Source: Gemmatimonadota bacterium (lineage in GTDB: Bacteria; Gemmatimonadota; Gemmatimonadetes; Longimicrobiales; Gaopeijiaceae). Taken from it: a DNA stretch of 64,000 nucleotides. The stretch lies in assembly GCA_022823225.1 (NCBI GenBank), contig JAJDXM010000092.1, positions 124,001 through 188,000 of the forward strand. Reading direction: 5' to 3'. Below the pieces are notes generated by a model. The model saw only the letters and a program-made list of their open reading frames with translations. It had not been told where the DNA came from and did not search any database. This document shows positions 16,495 through 25,155 of this stretch, piece after piece. Position numbers and translations under genes: made by a program. How positions within the stretch are numbered: the stretch's first letter is position 1; every line of letters starts with the position of its first letter.

Positions 16495-18059
16495 CGGAGC
16501 CTTGGCCTCAGGACAGCGACGGGTACGATCATCTCCTCGGGAGAGATGCCGCCGTGCAGAAACGAGTTGCGGTATCGCCGCTGGTATTCCCGGAGCTTCG
16601 TGGGGTATACGAAGAAGTAATCGTCCAGGGCCACAAGGTGTGTGGTCCCCAGAGGCCCGGGGGGGACGCGCAGGTCCGCTGCCCGCGTGGTGGAGAAGGC
16701 GGACCCCCGATCCTGCGCCCGCAGGTTGTTGCCGGATTTGTATCGCAGGTTCGCGCTGGCTCCTCGCCGGGCATAGACGGTGGCGGGCCGGCGGCAGTGG
16801 ATGGACCCATGGTCGGTGGTCAGGACGACCCGGAACCCCTGGGCCGCGGCCTCCTTGAGCACCGCGAAGGCGGTGGAGCGTTCGAACCAGGACCGGGTGA
16901 GCTGCCTCAGAGCCGCTTCGTCCTTCGCCACTTCCATCAGAATCGGAGATTCCGAGCGCCCGTGCGTCATGAGGTCCACGAAATTGAAGACCAGGGCGAT
17001 CACGGCGCCGCGGATTCGCGCCGCGGAGCGGATGCGGGCGCGCACCTGGTCGGATTTGCGGTCCGTAAAGATCTTCTCATAGTGAACAATGACCTCCCGT
17101 CCGGTCAGGCGCCGGAGCTGATCCCGGAGCAGGTCGTCCTCGAAGGCGTTCATGGACCCCTCGTCCCCCGACGCGTCCCACAGGTCCGGATACTCCCTGG
17201 CGATCTCGTCGGGGAAGCGTCCCGCGAAGATGGCGTTGCGCGCATAGGGGGTGGCCGTAGGCAGGATGGAATAGTGGTAGCCCTCGTCGACATCGAAGAA
17301 ATCACTCAGCAGAGGCGCGATCGCCCGCCACTGGTCGAGGCGCATGCAGTCCAGCACGACGAAGAAAACCGGCTCCTTGCCGAGCAGGGGCAGGAGGCGG
17401 CGTTCCACGATATCCACCGACATCTCGGGCGGGTTTTCCTCGCCCCACACCCAGCTCGGGTACTTCCTGGTGACCCAGCGGCCAAAGTCGTGACGGAGGT
17501 CGTCGTGGAGCGCCTCGACCGTGCCCAGCAGACCCGTCTCGCCCGCCCCTTCCAGCCTCAGGTGCCACTCCACCAGTTCCTGGTAGATGCGTGCGAAATC
17601 GGCGTGGCCGGCCGCCTGCTCGCGCATCCGCGTGAGCGCCGGCCAGCGCTTGGCGAAATCCTGGGCGGCGCGCTGCTGTTGAATCGACGATCCCTCGAGA
17701 ATGCGCGTCACCACGGACAGCACCTGGCGCGGGCTGGTCGGCTTGACCAGGTAGTCCTCGACCTGGCGGCCGATCGCCTCGGTCATGGTGCGGTCCTCCT
17801 CCGACTTGGTAACCATCACCACCCGCGCATGGGGATCGTCGCGCCGAATCATCTCGAGGACTTCCAGGCCGCGCCGCCCGGGCATCTGCTCGTCGAGGAG
17901 AATCAGGTCGTAGGCGTATCCGCGCAGCAGCGCCAGGGCGTCGTCTCCGTTGGAGACCGCGTCGACCTGATAGCCGCGCTGCTGCAGGAAGAGGAGGTGG
18001 GGGCGCAGGAGGTCGATTTCGTCATCCACCCACAGAACCCTCTTGGCCGCTCGTCGCAC
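16491..18059 (-). CDS. porX: PorX-like bifunctional response regulator / alkaline-phosphatase-superfamily (PglZ) protein
   Basis: At 522 aa it has the length and domain order of PorX. The N-terminal receiver has the acidic pair in VLWVDDEID, the phospho-acceptor Asp56 in LILLDEQMPG, and the conserved Lys in DYLVKPTSP. A helical linker follows, then a PglZ/alkaline-phosphatase-fold domain: FFVVLDCMRLDQWRAI, TATPYARNAIFAGRFP, ALVFNFVDLMTHGR and VVLTTDHGSIHC, giving metal and nucleophile positions. In Bacteroidota PorX regulates the type IX secretion system and has nucleotide phosphodiesterase activity. Here its stop overlaps the MsbA-like gene start by 4 nt, tying it to the envelope operon. No sensor kinase gene lies nearby. 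Confidence 0.9.
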   Translation of the reverse strand: MRRAAKRVLWVDDEIDLLRPHLLFLQQRGYQVDAVSNGDDALALLRGYAYDLILLDEQMPGRRGLEVLEMIRRDDPHARVVMVTKSEEDRTMTEAIGRQVEDYLVKPTSPRQVLSVVTRILEGSSIQQQRAAQDFAKRWPALTRMREQAAGHADFARIYQELVEWHLRLEGAGETGLLGTVEALHDDLRHDFGRWVTRKYPSWVWGEENPPEMSVDIVERRLLPLLGKEPVFFVVLDCMRLDQWRAIAPLLSDFFDVDEGYHYSILPTATPYARNAIFAGRFPDEIAREYPDLWDASGDEGSMNAFEDDLLRDQLRRLTGREVIVHYEKIFTDRKSDQVRARIRSAARIRGAVIALVFNFVDLMTHGRSESPILMEVAKDEAALRQLTRSWFERSTAFAVLKEAAAQGFRVVLTTDHGSIHCRRPATVYARRGASANLRYKSGNNLRAQDRGSAFSTTRAADLRVPPGPLGTTHLVALDDYFFVYPTKLREYQRRYRNSFLHGGISPEEMIVPVAVLRPRLR

Positions 18060-18095
18060 GGGGAATTCAGCGTGGGCACCGCGGCGAGCCGCCGC

Positions 18096-18806
18096 TCAAT
18101 GACCGACCGTGATCTTGTACTTGGCCCAGGCCGCGATCGGAAGGCCACCCTTCGTCCCGGGCCTGAAGCGCCACTCGGCGGCTTCCCGAATCAGCCGGCT
18201 GTTGTACCGGCGGTCCCGGGTCGGCGGATCCAGCCGGGTCGAGTCGGCGACCACCTCTCCATGTTCAGTGACGAAGACCCAGACGTCGGTCGACTTGCCA
18301 CGCAGGCTTCGCGGTGCGTCAGGCGGAAGGATGAAACCTCTCGGAAGGGGGGGCACGAGGACGTTGAGCCCTTCATCTGCAGTACCACCGTCTCCGGCAC
18401 CCTCTCCGGTCTCGGTGCCTGCATTGGCCGCGCCCGGCCGTTCTCCGACGAACGCCGGCTCCGAGAATGCCTCTTCAAAGGAGACCTCAATCGGATCGGT
18501 TGCGATATCCACAGGCCTGGGGCGCACAGGCCGCTCGATGGGCCGGGACGGCGGAGTCACGACGTTCATGGCCTGAACCCCGCCCGCGGCCGCACGGTTA
18601 TCGCCCGCCTTGGGTCCTGCCGCGGCATACGGGGACAGCGGTATCGGCCGGCCTCCACCCAGAAACAGCACCAGAAGGTGAACCAGAATGGATGTACCCA
18701 ACGCGTACCGCCAGATACGGTTCTCCTTGCGCCGGCGCGTCCGTACATCCTGATCATGCATAGCGCGCGCCACCTTCTGATCCGGTTTTCTCTTCGCTCG
18801 ATCCAT
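18096..18806 (-). CDS. TonB-like energy-transducer protein
   Basis: About 236 aa from the ATG at 18804-18806; in-frame starts at 18761 and 18917 are possible. The layout is TonB-like: a short basic N-terminus (RTRRRKENRIWRYALG), one membrane helix (TSILVHLLVLFLGGG), a long Pro/Gly/Glu-rich periplasmic spacer (TPPSRPIERPVRPRPVDIA), and a C-terminal domain with DVWVFVTEHGEVVADSTRL and REAAEWRFRPGTKGGLPIAA, which matches TonB C-terminal domains. ExbB/ExbD are not in the window. It would couple proton-motive force to receptors such as the one at 32.5 kb. It is upstream of porX on the same strand. Confidence 0.8.
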   Translation of the reverse strand: MDRAKRKPDQKVARAMHDQDVRTRRRKENRIWRYALGTSILVHLLVLFLGGGRPIPLSPYAAAGPKAGDNRAAAGGVQAMNVVTPPSRPIERPVRPRPVDIATDPIEVSFEEAFSEPAFVGERPGAANAGTETGEGAGDGGTADEGLNVLVPPLPRGFILPPDAPRSLRGKSTDVWVFVTEHGEVVADSTRLDPPTRDRRYNSRLIREAAEWRFRPGTKGGLPIAAWAKYKITVGH

Positions 18807-18948
18807 ACAAGCTAATACCCCGGGGAGCACCACGCTGTTTCCCGAATCCCCGGATACCTTGCCGATGCACCGCTCCGCTGGCAAGATTTCCGGCCCTGCC
18901 GACGGTCTTCCGCGCACGACATCAGGTGCTCGCTCACAGGAGGGTTTC

Positions 18949-19740
18949 GTGAATCTGGGAATTCAAGACAGGGTGGCCCTGGTCACCGGCGCATCCACGG
19001 GACTGGGACGCGCGATCGCCGAGCGACTCGCTCGCGAGGGGGCGCATGCGGTCGTCAACGCCCGCTCCGAGGACACTCTGGCAGAGACGGCCAGGCGAAT
19101 CGCGCAGGACACGGACCGGAGGATCGTTCCCGTGTCCGGTGACGTCTCGAGCCCCGATTTCTGCAGGGCGATCGTGGAGCGGGCGGTGGCCGAATTCGGC
19201 CGGCTGGACATCCTGGTCGCGAACGCCGGCGGACCCCCGCCCGGCGGCGTCGATGACTTCGAGCCGGCGGCCTACCGGGATGCACTGGAAGTGAATCTGA
19301 TGTCGACCGTGCAACTCACGCTGGCCGCGCTTCCCTCCATGCGCGCCAACCGGTGGGGGCGGATCGTTGCGCTCACCTCCGTGTCGGTCAAGCAGCCGAT
19401 CAGGGGGCTGCTGCTATCGAACACGGCCCGTCCCGGCGTGGTCGGGTTCATCAAGACGATCTCCCAGGACCTGGCCGCGGACGGCATTCTCTGCAACGTG
19501 GTTGCGCCGGGCTACATTCACACCGCGCGGGTCGAATCGCTGCTGGCCGCCCAGGCCGAGGCACGCGGCACCTCCCGGGAGACCGTGCTGGAGGGGATAA
19601 CGGCCAATATCCCCGCAGGGCGGATCGGGCGGCCGGAGGAGTTCGCGAGCGCGGTCGCCTTCCTCGCCTCCGAAGCGGCTTCCTACATCACCGGCCACAC
19701 GCTGCAGGTCGACGGCGGACTGGTCCAGGGACTCCTGTGA
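18949..19740 (+). CDS. Atypical short-chain dehydrogenase/reductase lacking the YxxxK motif
   Basis: 263 aa from the GTG at 18949, behind CAGGAGG. The Rossmann fold is intact: ALVTGASTGLGRAIAERLA, the NAG motif in LVANAGGPPPGG, and the C-terminal YITGHTLQVDGG. At the active site, where SDRs have Ser then YxxxK, this protein reads TSVSVKQPIRGLLLSNTARP: SNTAR sits at the YxxxK position, so Tyr becomes Ser and Lys becomes Arg. SDRs of this SNxxR type are known as a subset annotated only by homology. It may reduce a special substrate or bind without classical catalysis. Its stop overlaps the heme O synthase start (GTGA). Confidence 0.88.
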   Translation: MNLGIQDRVALVTGASTGLGRAIAERLAREGAHAVVNARSEDTLAETARRIAQDTDRRIVPVSGDVSSPDFCRAIVERAVAEFGRLDILVANAGGPPPGGVDDFEPAAYRDALEVNLMSTVQLTLAALPSMRANRWGRIVALTSVSVKQPIRGLLLSNTARPGVVGFIKTISQDLAADGILCNVVAPGYIHTARVESLLAAQAEARGTSRETVLEGITANIPAGRIGRPEEFASAVAFLASEAASYITGHTLQVDGGLVQGLL

Positions 19741-20618
19741 CGCTTGAGGACCGCCTGCGTTCCGGGCGTCCCCGCGGGGTGCGCGCCTACCTTGAACTGA
19801 CCAAGCCCGGCATCACCCTGTTCGTGGCGGTCACCGCAGCCGCCGGATACCTCGTTGCCGCCCTTCCGGCAGCCATCCCCGGCCGCGCCCTCCACCTCGC
19901 GCTGGGAATCGTTCTGAGCACGTCGGGCGCCCTCGCGCTCAACCAATACCTTGAGCGCGGCCCCGACAGCCTCATGATCCGTACGCAGCCCCGTCCCGTA
20001 CCTTCGGGACGGATCCCGGCCCCCCGCGCCGCACTCTTCGGCGGCCTCCTCCTCGCGGCGGGGATCGGGCATCTCTGGTACTGGGTCGGGTGGCTGCCGG
20101 CGCTCATCACGATGGCATCGGCCGTGCTGTACGACGCCGTCTACACCCCCCTCAAGCTTCGCTCCCCCCTTGCCACCCCCGTCGGCGCCGTCCCGGGAGC
20201 GCTCCCCGCGCTGATCGGCTGGACGGCCCACACCGGTGGTATCGACGCGCGCGGGATGACCCTGTTCGGGATCCTGTTCCTGTGGCAGCTGATCCACGTG
20301 CTGGCGCTGGGATGGAACCTGCGCGAGGACTACAAGCGCGCCGGGTTCCAGCTGATTCCGCCGGGTTCCGCATCCCTGATCTCGGGGATGATGGTCGGCT
20401 ACGCAGTGGCCCTGCTTGCGCTCAGCGCCGCGCCGGTCCTGTTCGGGATGGCCGGCAACGTCTACCTCGCGGGCGCGCTTGCCCTGGGGACTGGAATGGT
20501 TGCGGTCTGTATCGCCTTTCTGGTCAACCCCACGCGGCAGCGCTGCCAGCGCGTCTTCGTGGGTTCCCTCCTCTACCACCCGCTGCTTCTCGGCCTGATG
20601 GTCGCCGGGGCCTTGTGA
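19737..20618 (+). CDS. ctaB: Protoheme IX farnesyltransferase (heme O synthase)
   Basis: 293 aa from the GTG at 19737, which overlaps the SDR stop. This UbiA-superfamily membrane protein has about nine hydrophobic helices. The first Asp-rich prenyl-diphosphate site is NQYLERGPDSLMIRTQPRP followed by PSGR. The second conserved region is YTPLKLRSPLATPVGAVPGA, and NLREDYKRAGFQLIPPG is the family's third signature. It adds a farnesyl group to heme B to make heme O for terminal oxidases. No oxidase genes lie nearby; coupling to the SDR is positional only. Confidence 0.94.
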   Translation: MTLEDRLRSGRPRGVRAYLELTKPGITLFVAVTAAAGYLVAALPAAIPGRALHLALGIVLSTSGALALNQYLERGPDSLMIRTQPRPVPSGRIPAPRAALFGGLLLAAGIGHLWYWVGWLPALITMASAVLYDAVYTPLKLRSPLATPVGAVPGALPALIGWTAHTGGIDARGMTLFGILFLWQLIHVLALGWNLREDYKRAGFQLIPPGSASLISGMMVGYAVALLALSAAPVLFGMAGNVYLAGALALGTGMVAVCIAFLVNPTRQRCQRVFVGSLLYHPLLLGLMVAGAL

Positions 20619-20672
20619 CGACCCGGCCGGCCCCTGGAATTGAAAGAGACTCACAGCTTCGCCAGGACTGCC

Positions 20673-21962
20673 ATGCACCTCCAGAATGATCCGATCCGCG
20701 AGCGCTGCGTCCCGGCAGGCCGGGCCGCCACGACCCATCGAACCCGTGTGGCGCGCGCCGTCTCGAGGACGGCCGTACTTGCATTCGCCACGCTGGCCCC
20801 CGGCGCCCCCCTTGGGGGCCAGGAGGACCCCCGCCCCCGCGCCCGCGACATCGGGATCGAGGTGGGCATCTTCACGCCCGGGGCCGACAACGCGATCACC
20901 GACGTCGCCGGGGTCCTGGTCGGCCACACCACCATCGTCTCGGGGGACGACATCCGCACCGGCGTGACCGCGATCCGCCCTCACGGCGGCAACCTCTACC
21001 GGGACCGCGTCCCGGCCGCGATCCATGTCGGCAACGGCTTCGGCAAGCTCCTCGGCGTCACGCAGGTGCGGGAACTCGGAGAACTCGAAACCCCCATCCT
21101 GCTGACCTGTACGCTGTGCGTCTGGAAGGCCGCCGACGCGATGGTCGAATGGGCCCTCGGCATGGACGGAATGGACGGTGTGCGCTCGATCAACCCGGTT
21201 GTGGGGGAAACCAACGACGGTGGGCTCAACGACATCCGCAGCCGTCCGGTTGCGCCGGCGCACGTCCGGGAAGCGCTCGAAGGCGCCACGTCCGGGGCGG
21301 TGGAGGAAGGGGCGGTCGGAGCCGGAACCGGCACCTCCGCGTTTGGCTGGAAGGGCGGAATCGGGACCAGCTCCCGGGTGTTGCCGGCGTCGCTGGGCGG
21401 CTACACCGTGGGTGTGCTCGTGCAATCCAACTTCGGCGGCATCCTGCAGATCGCCGGTGCGCCGGTCGGGCGGGAACTTGGGCGTTACTCCTTCCGCGGC
21501 CAGGTGGAATCGGGAAGGGGAGGCGACGGCGCGCACGGCAACGATTCCCGCTCCCCGGCCCCGCACGAGGAGCGCGAGGGCGAATCGCAGGGCTCCATCA
21601 TGATCGTCGTCGCTACGGACGCACCGCTTTCGGAGCGCAATCTCGAACGTGTGGCCAGGCGCGCGATCATGGGGCTCTCCCGCACCGGTTCGTATGCCAG
21701 CAACGGATCGGGCGACTACGTGATCGGCTTTTCGACGGCTCCCGAGGTGCGCAGGCAGCCGGACGGCCCCGTGAGGTCGGTCCGGGATCTCGCAAACAAC
21801 AACATTTCCGCGATCTTCCAGGCCACCGTCGAGGCCACCGAGGAGGCGATCTACAACTCGATGCTCAAGGCAGTCACCGTGAGCAGCCGCTGGGGCACCC
21901 GCGAAGCCCTGCCGATCGACGCCACGCTGGATGTCCTGAGACGGCACGGAGTGGTTCGCTAG
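20673..21962 (+). CDS. P1 family (DmpA-type) aminopeptidase, exported
   Basis: 429 aa from the ATG at 20673 (AGGA upstream); an in-frame TTG at 20640 is possible. A basic N-terminus and the hydrophobic stretch TAVLAFATLAPGAPLGG suggest a signal peptide. The S58/DmpA pattern follows: NAITDVAGVLVGHTTI, GNGFGKLLGVTQVRELG, VVGETNDGGLNDIR, and GVLVQSNFGGILQIAGAPVG. The self-processing site is QGSIMIVVATDAPL; by analogy with DmpA, cleavage falls between Gly and Ser308, which becomes the nucleophile. It should release N-terminal amino acids, possibly beta- or D-residues. It converges with a D-aminoacylase-like gene. Confidence 0.9.
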   Translation: MHLQNDPIRERCVPAGRAATTHRTRVARAVSRTAVLAFATLAPGAPLGGQEDPRPRARDIGIEVGIFTPGADNAITDVAGVLVGHTTIVSGDDIRTGVTAIRPHGGNLYRDRVPAAIHVGNGFGKLLGVTQVRELGELETPILLTCTLCVWKAADAMVEWALGMDGMDGVRSINPVVGETNDGGLNDIRSRPVAPAHVREALEGATSGAVEEGAVGAGTGTSAFGWKGGIGTSSRVLPASLGGYTVGVLVQSNFGGILQIAGAPVGRELGRYSFRGQVESGRGGDGAHGNDSRSPAPHEEREGESQGSIMIVVATDAPLSERNLERVARRAIMGLSRTGSYASNGSGDYVIGFSTAPEVRRQPDGPVRSVRDLANNNISAIFQATVEATEEAIYNSMLKAVTVSSRWGTREALPIDATLDVLRRHGVVR

Positions 21963-21965
21963 CCC

Positions 21966-21999
21966 GTGCTGCGGGGGGTTGTCCACGGGCTGTTCAGCC
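21966..21999 (+). repeat. Degenerate copy of dispersed repeat in a convergent gene gap
   Basis: GTGCTGCGGGGGGTTGTCC followed by ACGGGCTG resembles GTGCTACGCGGAGATTATCC followed by ACGGACTG at 45527-45554. It fills the 31-bp gap between the P1 peptidase stop and the amidohydrolase stop. Similarity is moderate. Confidence 0.35.
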
Positions 22000-23619
22000 A
22001 CCCCGCGACAATACCCGCCCGGCGCGGGCGCCCGTGAACTCGCCGTCCAGAATCGCGGCTGTGCCGTTGACGAACAGGTGGACCACGCCGGTCGACAGCT
22101 GGTGCGGCTCGGTGAAGGTCGCCTGGTCGCGAAAGTCTCCCGAAAAGACAACCAGGTCGGCGATCCTGCCCTCTGCGATGGTGCCCCGGTCCACCATCTC
22201 CATCACCTCGGCGGGAAGTCCGGTCATGGAGCGGATCGCCGCCTCCAGGGTCATGACCCCATCCTCGAACACGTATTTCGCCAACTTGCGCGCGAATGCA
22301 CCGTAGGAGCGCGGATGCGGGACGCCGACGCCAAAGGTAGGCAGATCCCCGTCCGACGACGTCATCGTCCAATCGCGGACCATCAGATTCAGGACATCTT
22401 CCTCGCTCATGTTGAAGGAGACGATCGAGGGGCCGCCCTGGAGGACAAGCTCGAGCGACAGGTCCACCGGATCGGCGCCGCGTTCGGCCGCCAGGTCGGA
22501 CAGCAATCTACCCTCGATCGAAGGGTCCGGAACGAAGCGGCGAAACTGGATCCTTTCTGCTCCGCCGCGCCGTGCCAGGTTCTCGACCATGGCCTCACGG
22601 ATCCGCGCCCGGGTTTGCGGGTCCGCGGCCCGCTGGGCGAAGGCCTGTCCTCCCCCCGCCTGCGCCCATCGCGGTACCAGCGCGGCTGAAAGACCGGTCG
22701 CCGAGGCCATGTAGGGGTACTGGTCCGCAAACACCGGCAACCCCTCCGCGCGAGCCGCCTCGATCCGTTCCACGATCTCGGCCGAGGCGCCCCACACCGG
22801 CGGGCCCAGCGCCTTGATGTGGGTCACCACCGCGGTGATCCCGGCCTCCCGACTCACGTCGATCACCTCTTCGACCGCCGCCACCACACCGATCGTGTAG
22901 TCGGACTCATCGCGGATATGGCTCGTATACAGTCCCCCGTATTCCGCAACCACGCGTCCGAGTTCGATCAGCTCCGAGTTGTCGGAGTAGCTGCCCGGCG
23001 CGTAGAAGGTGCCGGAAGAGAGTCCCCACGCGCCGGCCTCCATCCCGGCACGGACCAGCGCACGCATCGCCCCGAGCTCGCCCGCGTCCGGGGCCCGGTC
23101 CTCCGACCCGATGACGCGCCCGCGAATCGACCCGTGCGGCACGAGCTGCGCGACGTTGACCCCCGGACCGTTGGCTTCCAGCGCGGCCCGCTGTTCGGCC
23201 AGGTCGACCGGGCCACCGCCGTCAGGATTCACCACCACGGTCGTGAGACCCTGGGCCAGAAGCGGCTCGGCGTCACTGCGTTCCGGCATCGCGAGCGCGG
23301 GCCCGGCATGCGAATGGACGTCGATGAAGCCGGGGCTGACATGAAGGCCGCTGACGTCGAGGGTGGTGTTCGCCATGGCGCCGCTGAGGTCGCCGACCGC
23401 TTCTATGCGGTCCGCCCTGATGCCGATGTCGACCTGGCGGGCGGGGGCGCCGGTGCCGTCCAGCACCTGACCGCCCAGCAGAATGGTGTCGTAGACGGGT
23501 ACGTCGCAGGCGGCTACCGCGAAGGCAGCTGCCAGGGCGGCGATGCCGGCGGTTGGCCGATCGACAGGCCTGCGCGGCCTGCGTCCGTTAGCTGACGAAG
23601 CTGGAAGGCAGCGCGTCAC
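21994..23619 (-). CDS. N-acyl-D-amino-acid deacylase-like amidohydrolase, lipoprotein
   Basis: 541 aa from the GTG at 23617-23619, chosen because AAGGAGG lies 5 nt upstream; a longer frame exists but crosses a repeat. The lipobox FAVAACDVP predicts a lipoprotein. The amidohydrolase barrel follows: TILLGGQVLDGTGAPAR, the HxH metal motif in GFIDVHSHAGPAL, YTSHIRDESDYT, and AVVTHIKALG, then the C-terminal GTIAEGRIADLVVFSG. This matches the D-aminoacylase/dihydroorotase-like group, which hydrolyses N-acyl-D-amino acids. Together with the convergent P1 peptidase it suggests scavenging of unusual peptides. Confidence 0.9.
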   Translation of the reverse strand: MTRCLPASSANGRRPRRPVDRPTAGIAALAAAFAVAACDVPVYDTILLGGQVLDGTGAPARQVDIGIRADRIEAVGDLSGAMANTTLDVSGLHVSPGFIDVHSHAGPALAMPERSDAEPLLAQGLTTVVVNPDGGGPVDLAEQRAALEANGPGVNVAQLVPHGSIRGRVIGSEDRAPDAGELGAMRALVRAGMEAGAWGLSSGTFYAPGSYSDNSELIELGRVVAEYGGLYTSHIRDESDYTIGVVAAVEEVIDVSREAGITAVVTHIKALGPPVWGASAEIVERIEAARAEGLPVFADQYPYMASATGLSAALVPRWAQAGGGQAFAQRAADPQTRARIREAMVENLARRGGAERIQFRRFVPDPSIEGRLLSDLAAERGADPVDLSLELVLQGGPSIVSFNMSEEDVLNLMVRDWTMTSSDGDLPTFGVGVPHPRSYGAFARKLAKYVFEDGVMTLEAAIRSMTGLPAEVMEMVDRGTIAEGRIADLVVFSGDFRDQATFTEPHQLSTGVVHLFVNGTAAILDGEFTGARAGRVLSRGG

Positions 23620-23642
23620 AGGTTCCTCCTTGCTGGCATTGG

Positions 23643-23680
23643 GTGTCCCGGGTGGCAAGCGGAGACTATCCACCGACTGC
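23643..23680 (+). repeat. Internally deleted copy of dispersed repeat
   Basis: GTGTCCCG at 23643-23650 joins directly to GGTGGCAAG and then to CGGAGACTATCCACCGACTGC at 23660-23680. These match the left end, the GGCTGGCAAG block and the right core (45534-45554) of the full copy, with the middle missing. It lies just upstream of the amidohydrolase start. Confidence 0.55.
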
Positions 23681-23735
23681 GAGGGCGGCAACCCGCGCCG
23701 AATCACGTGACTTCATCGGCAACGAGTCAGCGTTT

Positions 23736-23764
23736 CATCATCTAACCATCATCGTCTCATCATC
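23736..23764. promoter_or_regulatory. Three CATCATC direct repeats on an 11-nt period
   Basis: CATCATC occurs at 23736-23742, 23747-23753 and 23758-23764, exactly 11 nt apart, so each copy faces the same side of the helix. The array lies in the divergent gap between the amidohydrolase (start 23619) and the DUF4143 ATPase (start 23902). It is a plausible iteron-type operator for either gene. Confidence 0.5.
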
Positions 23765-23901
23765 GGCCAGGATGCGGGGTACACGACATTTGGCGGCAAG
23801 CCGGTTTGGGCCCGGGTCCAATACCCCTGGTTGCATGTAATTGACACACACGCACCGGCGTTCTATCGTTGAAGCGCCGATCTTCCAATATCCCGCCACT
23901 A

Positions 23902-25086
23902 ATGGAACTGATCAGCCGATTCTTCAAGATTCCGCGAGAGAGCTTCATACTCATGGGCCCTCGTGGGACGGGCAAGTCGACATGGCTGCGCGACAGCCTG
24001 CCCGACGCGATTCAACTTGATGTCGAGACGCCGTCCCTGCGCCACACACTGGCTGCCCGACCCCAGCGACTCCGTGAACTGTTGGCCGAACCGCCGGCTC
24101 CCCGGACGGTGGTGATCGACGAGATCCAGCATGTGCCCAAGCTCCTCCGGACGGTGCGGCAAACCCTCGCCAGGCCGTCACCCCCGCATTTCGTTCTGGC
24201 GGCCTCGGGTTCGCGCGTTTTTTCGCGAGGCACCGATGGCCACTCCGATTTGCGGTTGCCACGGCACAGCTTCCACCCCCTGATGGCCGCCGAACTCCGG
24301 AACTTCGATCTGGACCGCGCCCTGAGGCACGGAATGCTCCCGGAGGCGGTCACGGCTTCCAACCCGCAGCGCGTGATCGAGGAATACACCCACGTCTACA
24401 TCGCGGACGTGATGGCGCGTGGGCTGACGCGGCACATCGGGCGCTTCCGTCGCTTCCTCCAGGCCCTGAGTACTGCGCACGGCAAGCCGCTGAACATCGC
24501 TTCGGTGGCCCGAGGGTGTGCGGTGGAGCGCAAGATCGTCGCCGGGTACATTGCCATTCTCGAGGACCTCATGCTGGCATTCCGCGTGCCCGTGTACGCC
24601 AAGCGCACCATCGCGAGTGGTGCGGGCGTGTCCGATACGAGGCGCATCACCGTCTCCCGCGACAAGCTCTTCCTCTTCGACGCGGGTTTTTTCCGTGCGC
24701 TACTCCCGGAAGACTCAACCGGCCGTCAGGCCGAGCATGATCTTCAGGCGCTTGCGGGGCTCGTGGCCCAGCACATTCTCGCCTGGTCGGCCTACTCGCG
24801 CTTCGACGCGAAGTTGTGCTACTGGAGGACGCGGGCCGGCACCGAAGTCGACCTTGTCGTGCACGGGGCGACCGGCATCCAGGCCTTTCGGATCCAGAAT
24901 GGTGAAGACGTGGGCCCGCGCGACCTCAAGGCGCTGCACGCCTTGCGCAAGGACCACCCGGACGTGGAGGCCGCCATCCTGTACCGCGGTTCCGAAACGA
25001 ACCGGATCGACGGTGTCCACTGCCTTCCCGTCGAGGACTTTCTCCGGCGCATGCGCCCCGATCGGGGGCTGTTGGAGCTGGTGTGA
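23902..25086 (+). CDS. DUF4143-type AAA ATPase (copy 1)
   Basis: 394 aa from the ATG at 23902; an in-frame TTG at 23869 would add 11 residues. Walker A is FILMGPRGTGKSTWLR, Walker B is RTVVIDEIQHVP, and sensor-like FVLAASGSR follows. The C-terminal DUF4143 half contains the winged-helix-like segment NIASVARGCAVERKIVAGYI and YWRTRAGTEVDLVVHG. In related proteins the end of this block is a PD-(D/E)XK-like E-x-K; here it reads AFRIQN, so the lysine is lost. These ATPases are widespread, of uncertain function and sometimes linked to mobile DNA. It stands alone behind a CATCATC array. Confidence 0.85.
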   Translation: MELISRFFKIPRESFILMGPRGTGKSTWLRDSLPDAIQLDVETPSLRHTLAARPQRLRELLAEPPAPRTVVIDEIQHVPKLLRTVRQTLARPSPPHFVLAASGSRVFSRGTDGHSDLRLPRHSFHPLMAAELRNFDLDRALRHGMLPEAVTASNPQRVIEEYTHVYIADVMARGLTRHIGRFRRFLQALSTAHGKPLNIASVARGCAVERKIVAGYIAILEDLMLAFRVPVYAKRTIASGAGVSDTRRITVSRDKLFLFDAGFFRALLPEDSTGRQAEHDLQALAGLVAQHILAWSAYSRFDAKLCYWRTRAGTEVDLVVHGATGIQAFRIQNGEDVGPRDLKALHALRKDHPDVEAAILYRGSETNRIDGVHCLPVEDFLRRMRPDRGLLELV

Positions 25087-25093
25087 ATCCCTG

Positions 25094-25151
25094 GTGTCCC
25101 GTCCCGGAAGCTCGCACGCCAACGAGAGTGCCGAGGCGCCGGGCTGGCAAG
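25094..25151 (+). repeat. Dispersed repeat, left half (58 bp)
   Basis: It aligns with 45458-45515 at 53 of 58 positions. The right 30 bp (ACGAGAGTGCCGAGGCGCCG and on to GGCTGGCAAG) are almost identical. It fills the 69-bp gap between the convergent stops of the DUF4143 ATPase and the gamma-glutamyltransferase. TGCCG...TGGCA could form a short hairpin. Confidence 0.75.
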
Positions 25152-25155
25152 CCGG

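Noticed and set aside
14752-18815. Long plus-strand open frames (570 and 804 codons)
   Set aside because: They lie antisense to the MsbA-like, PorX-like and TonB-like genes, which have full sets of family motifs; the plus-strand translations have none.
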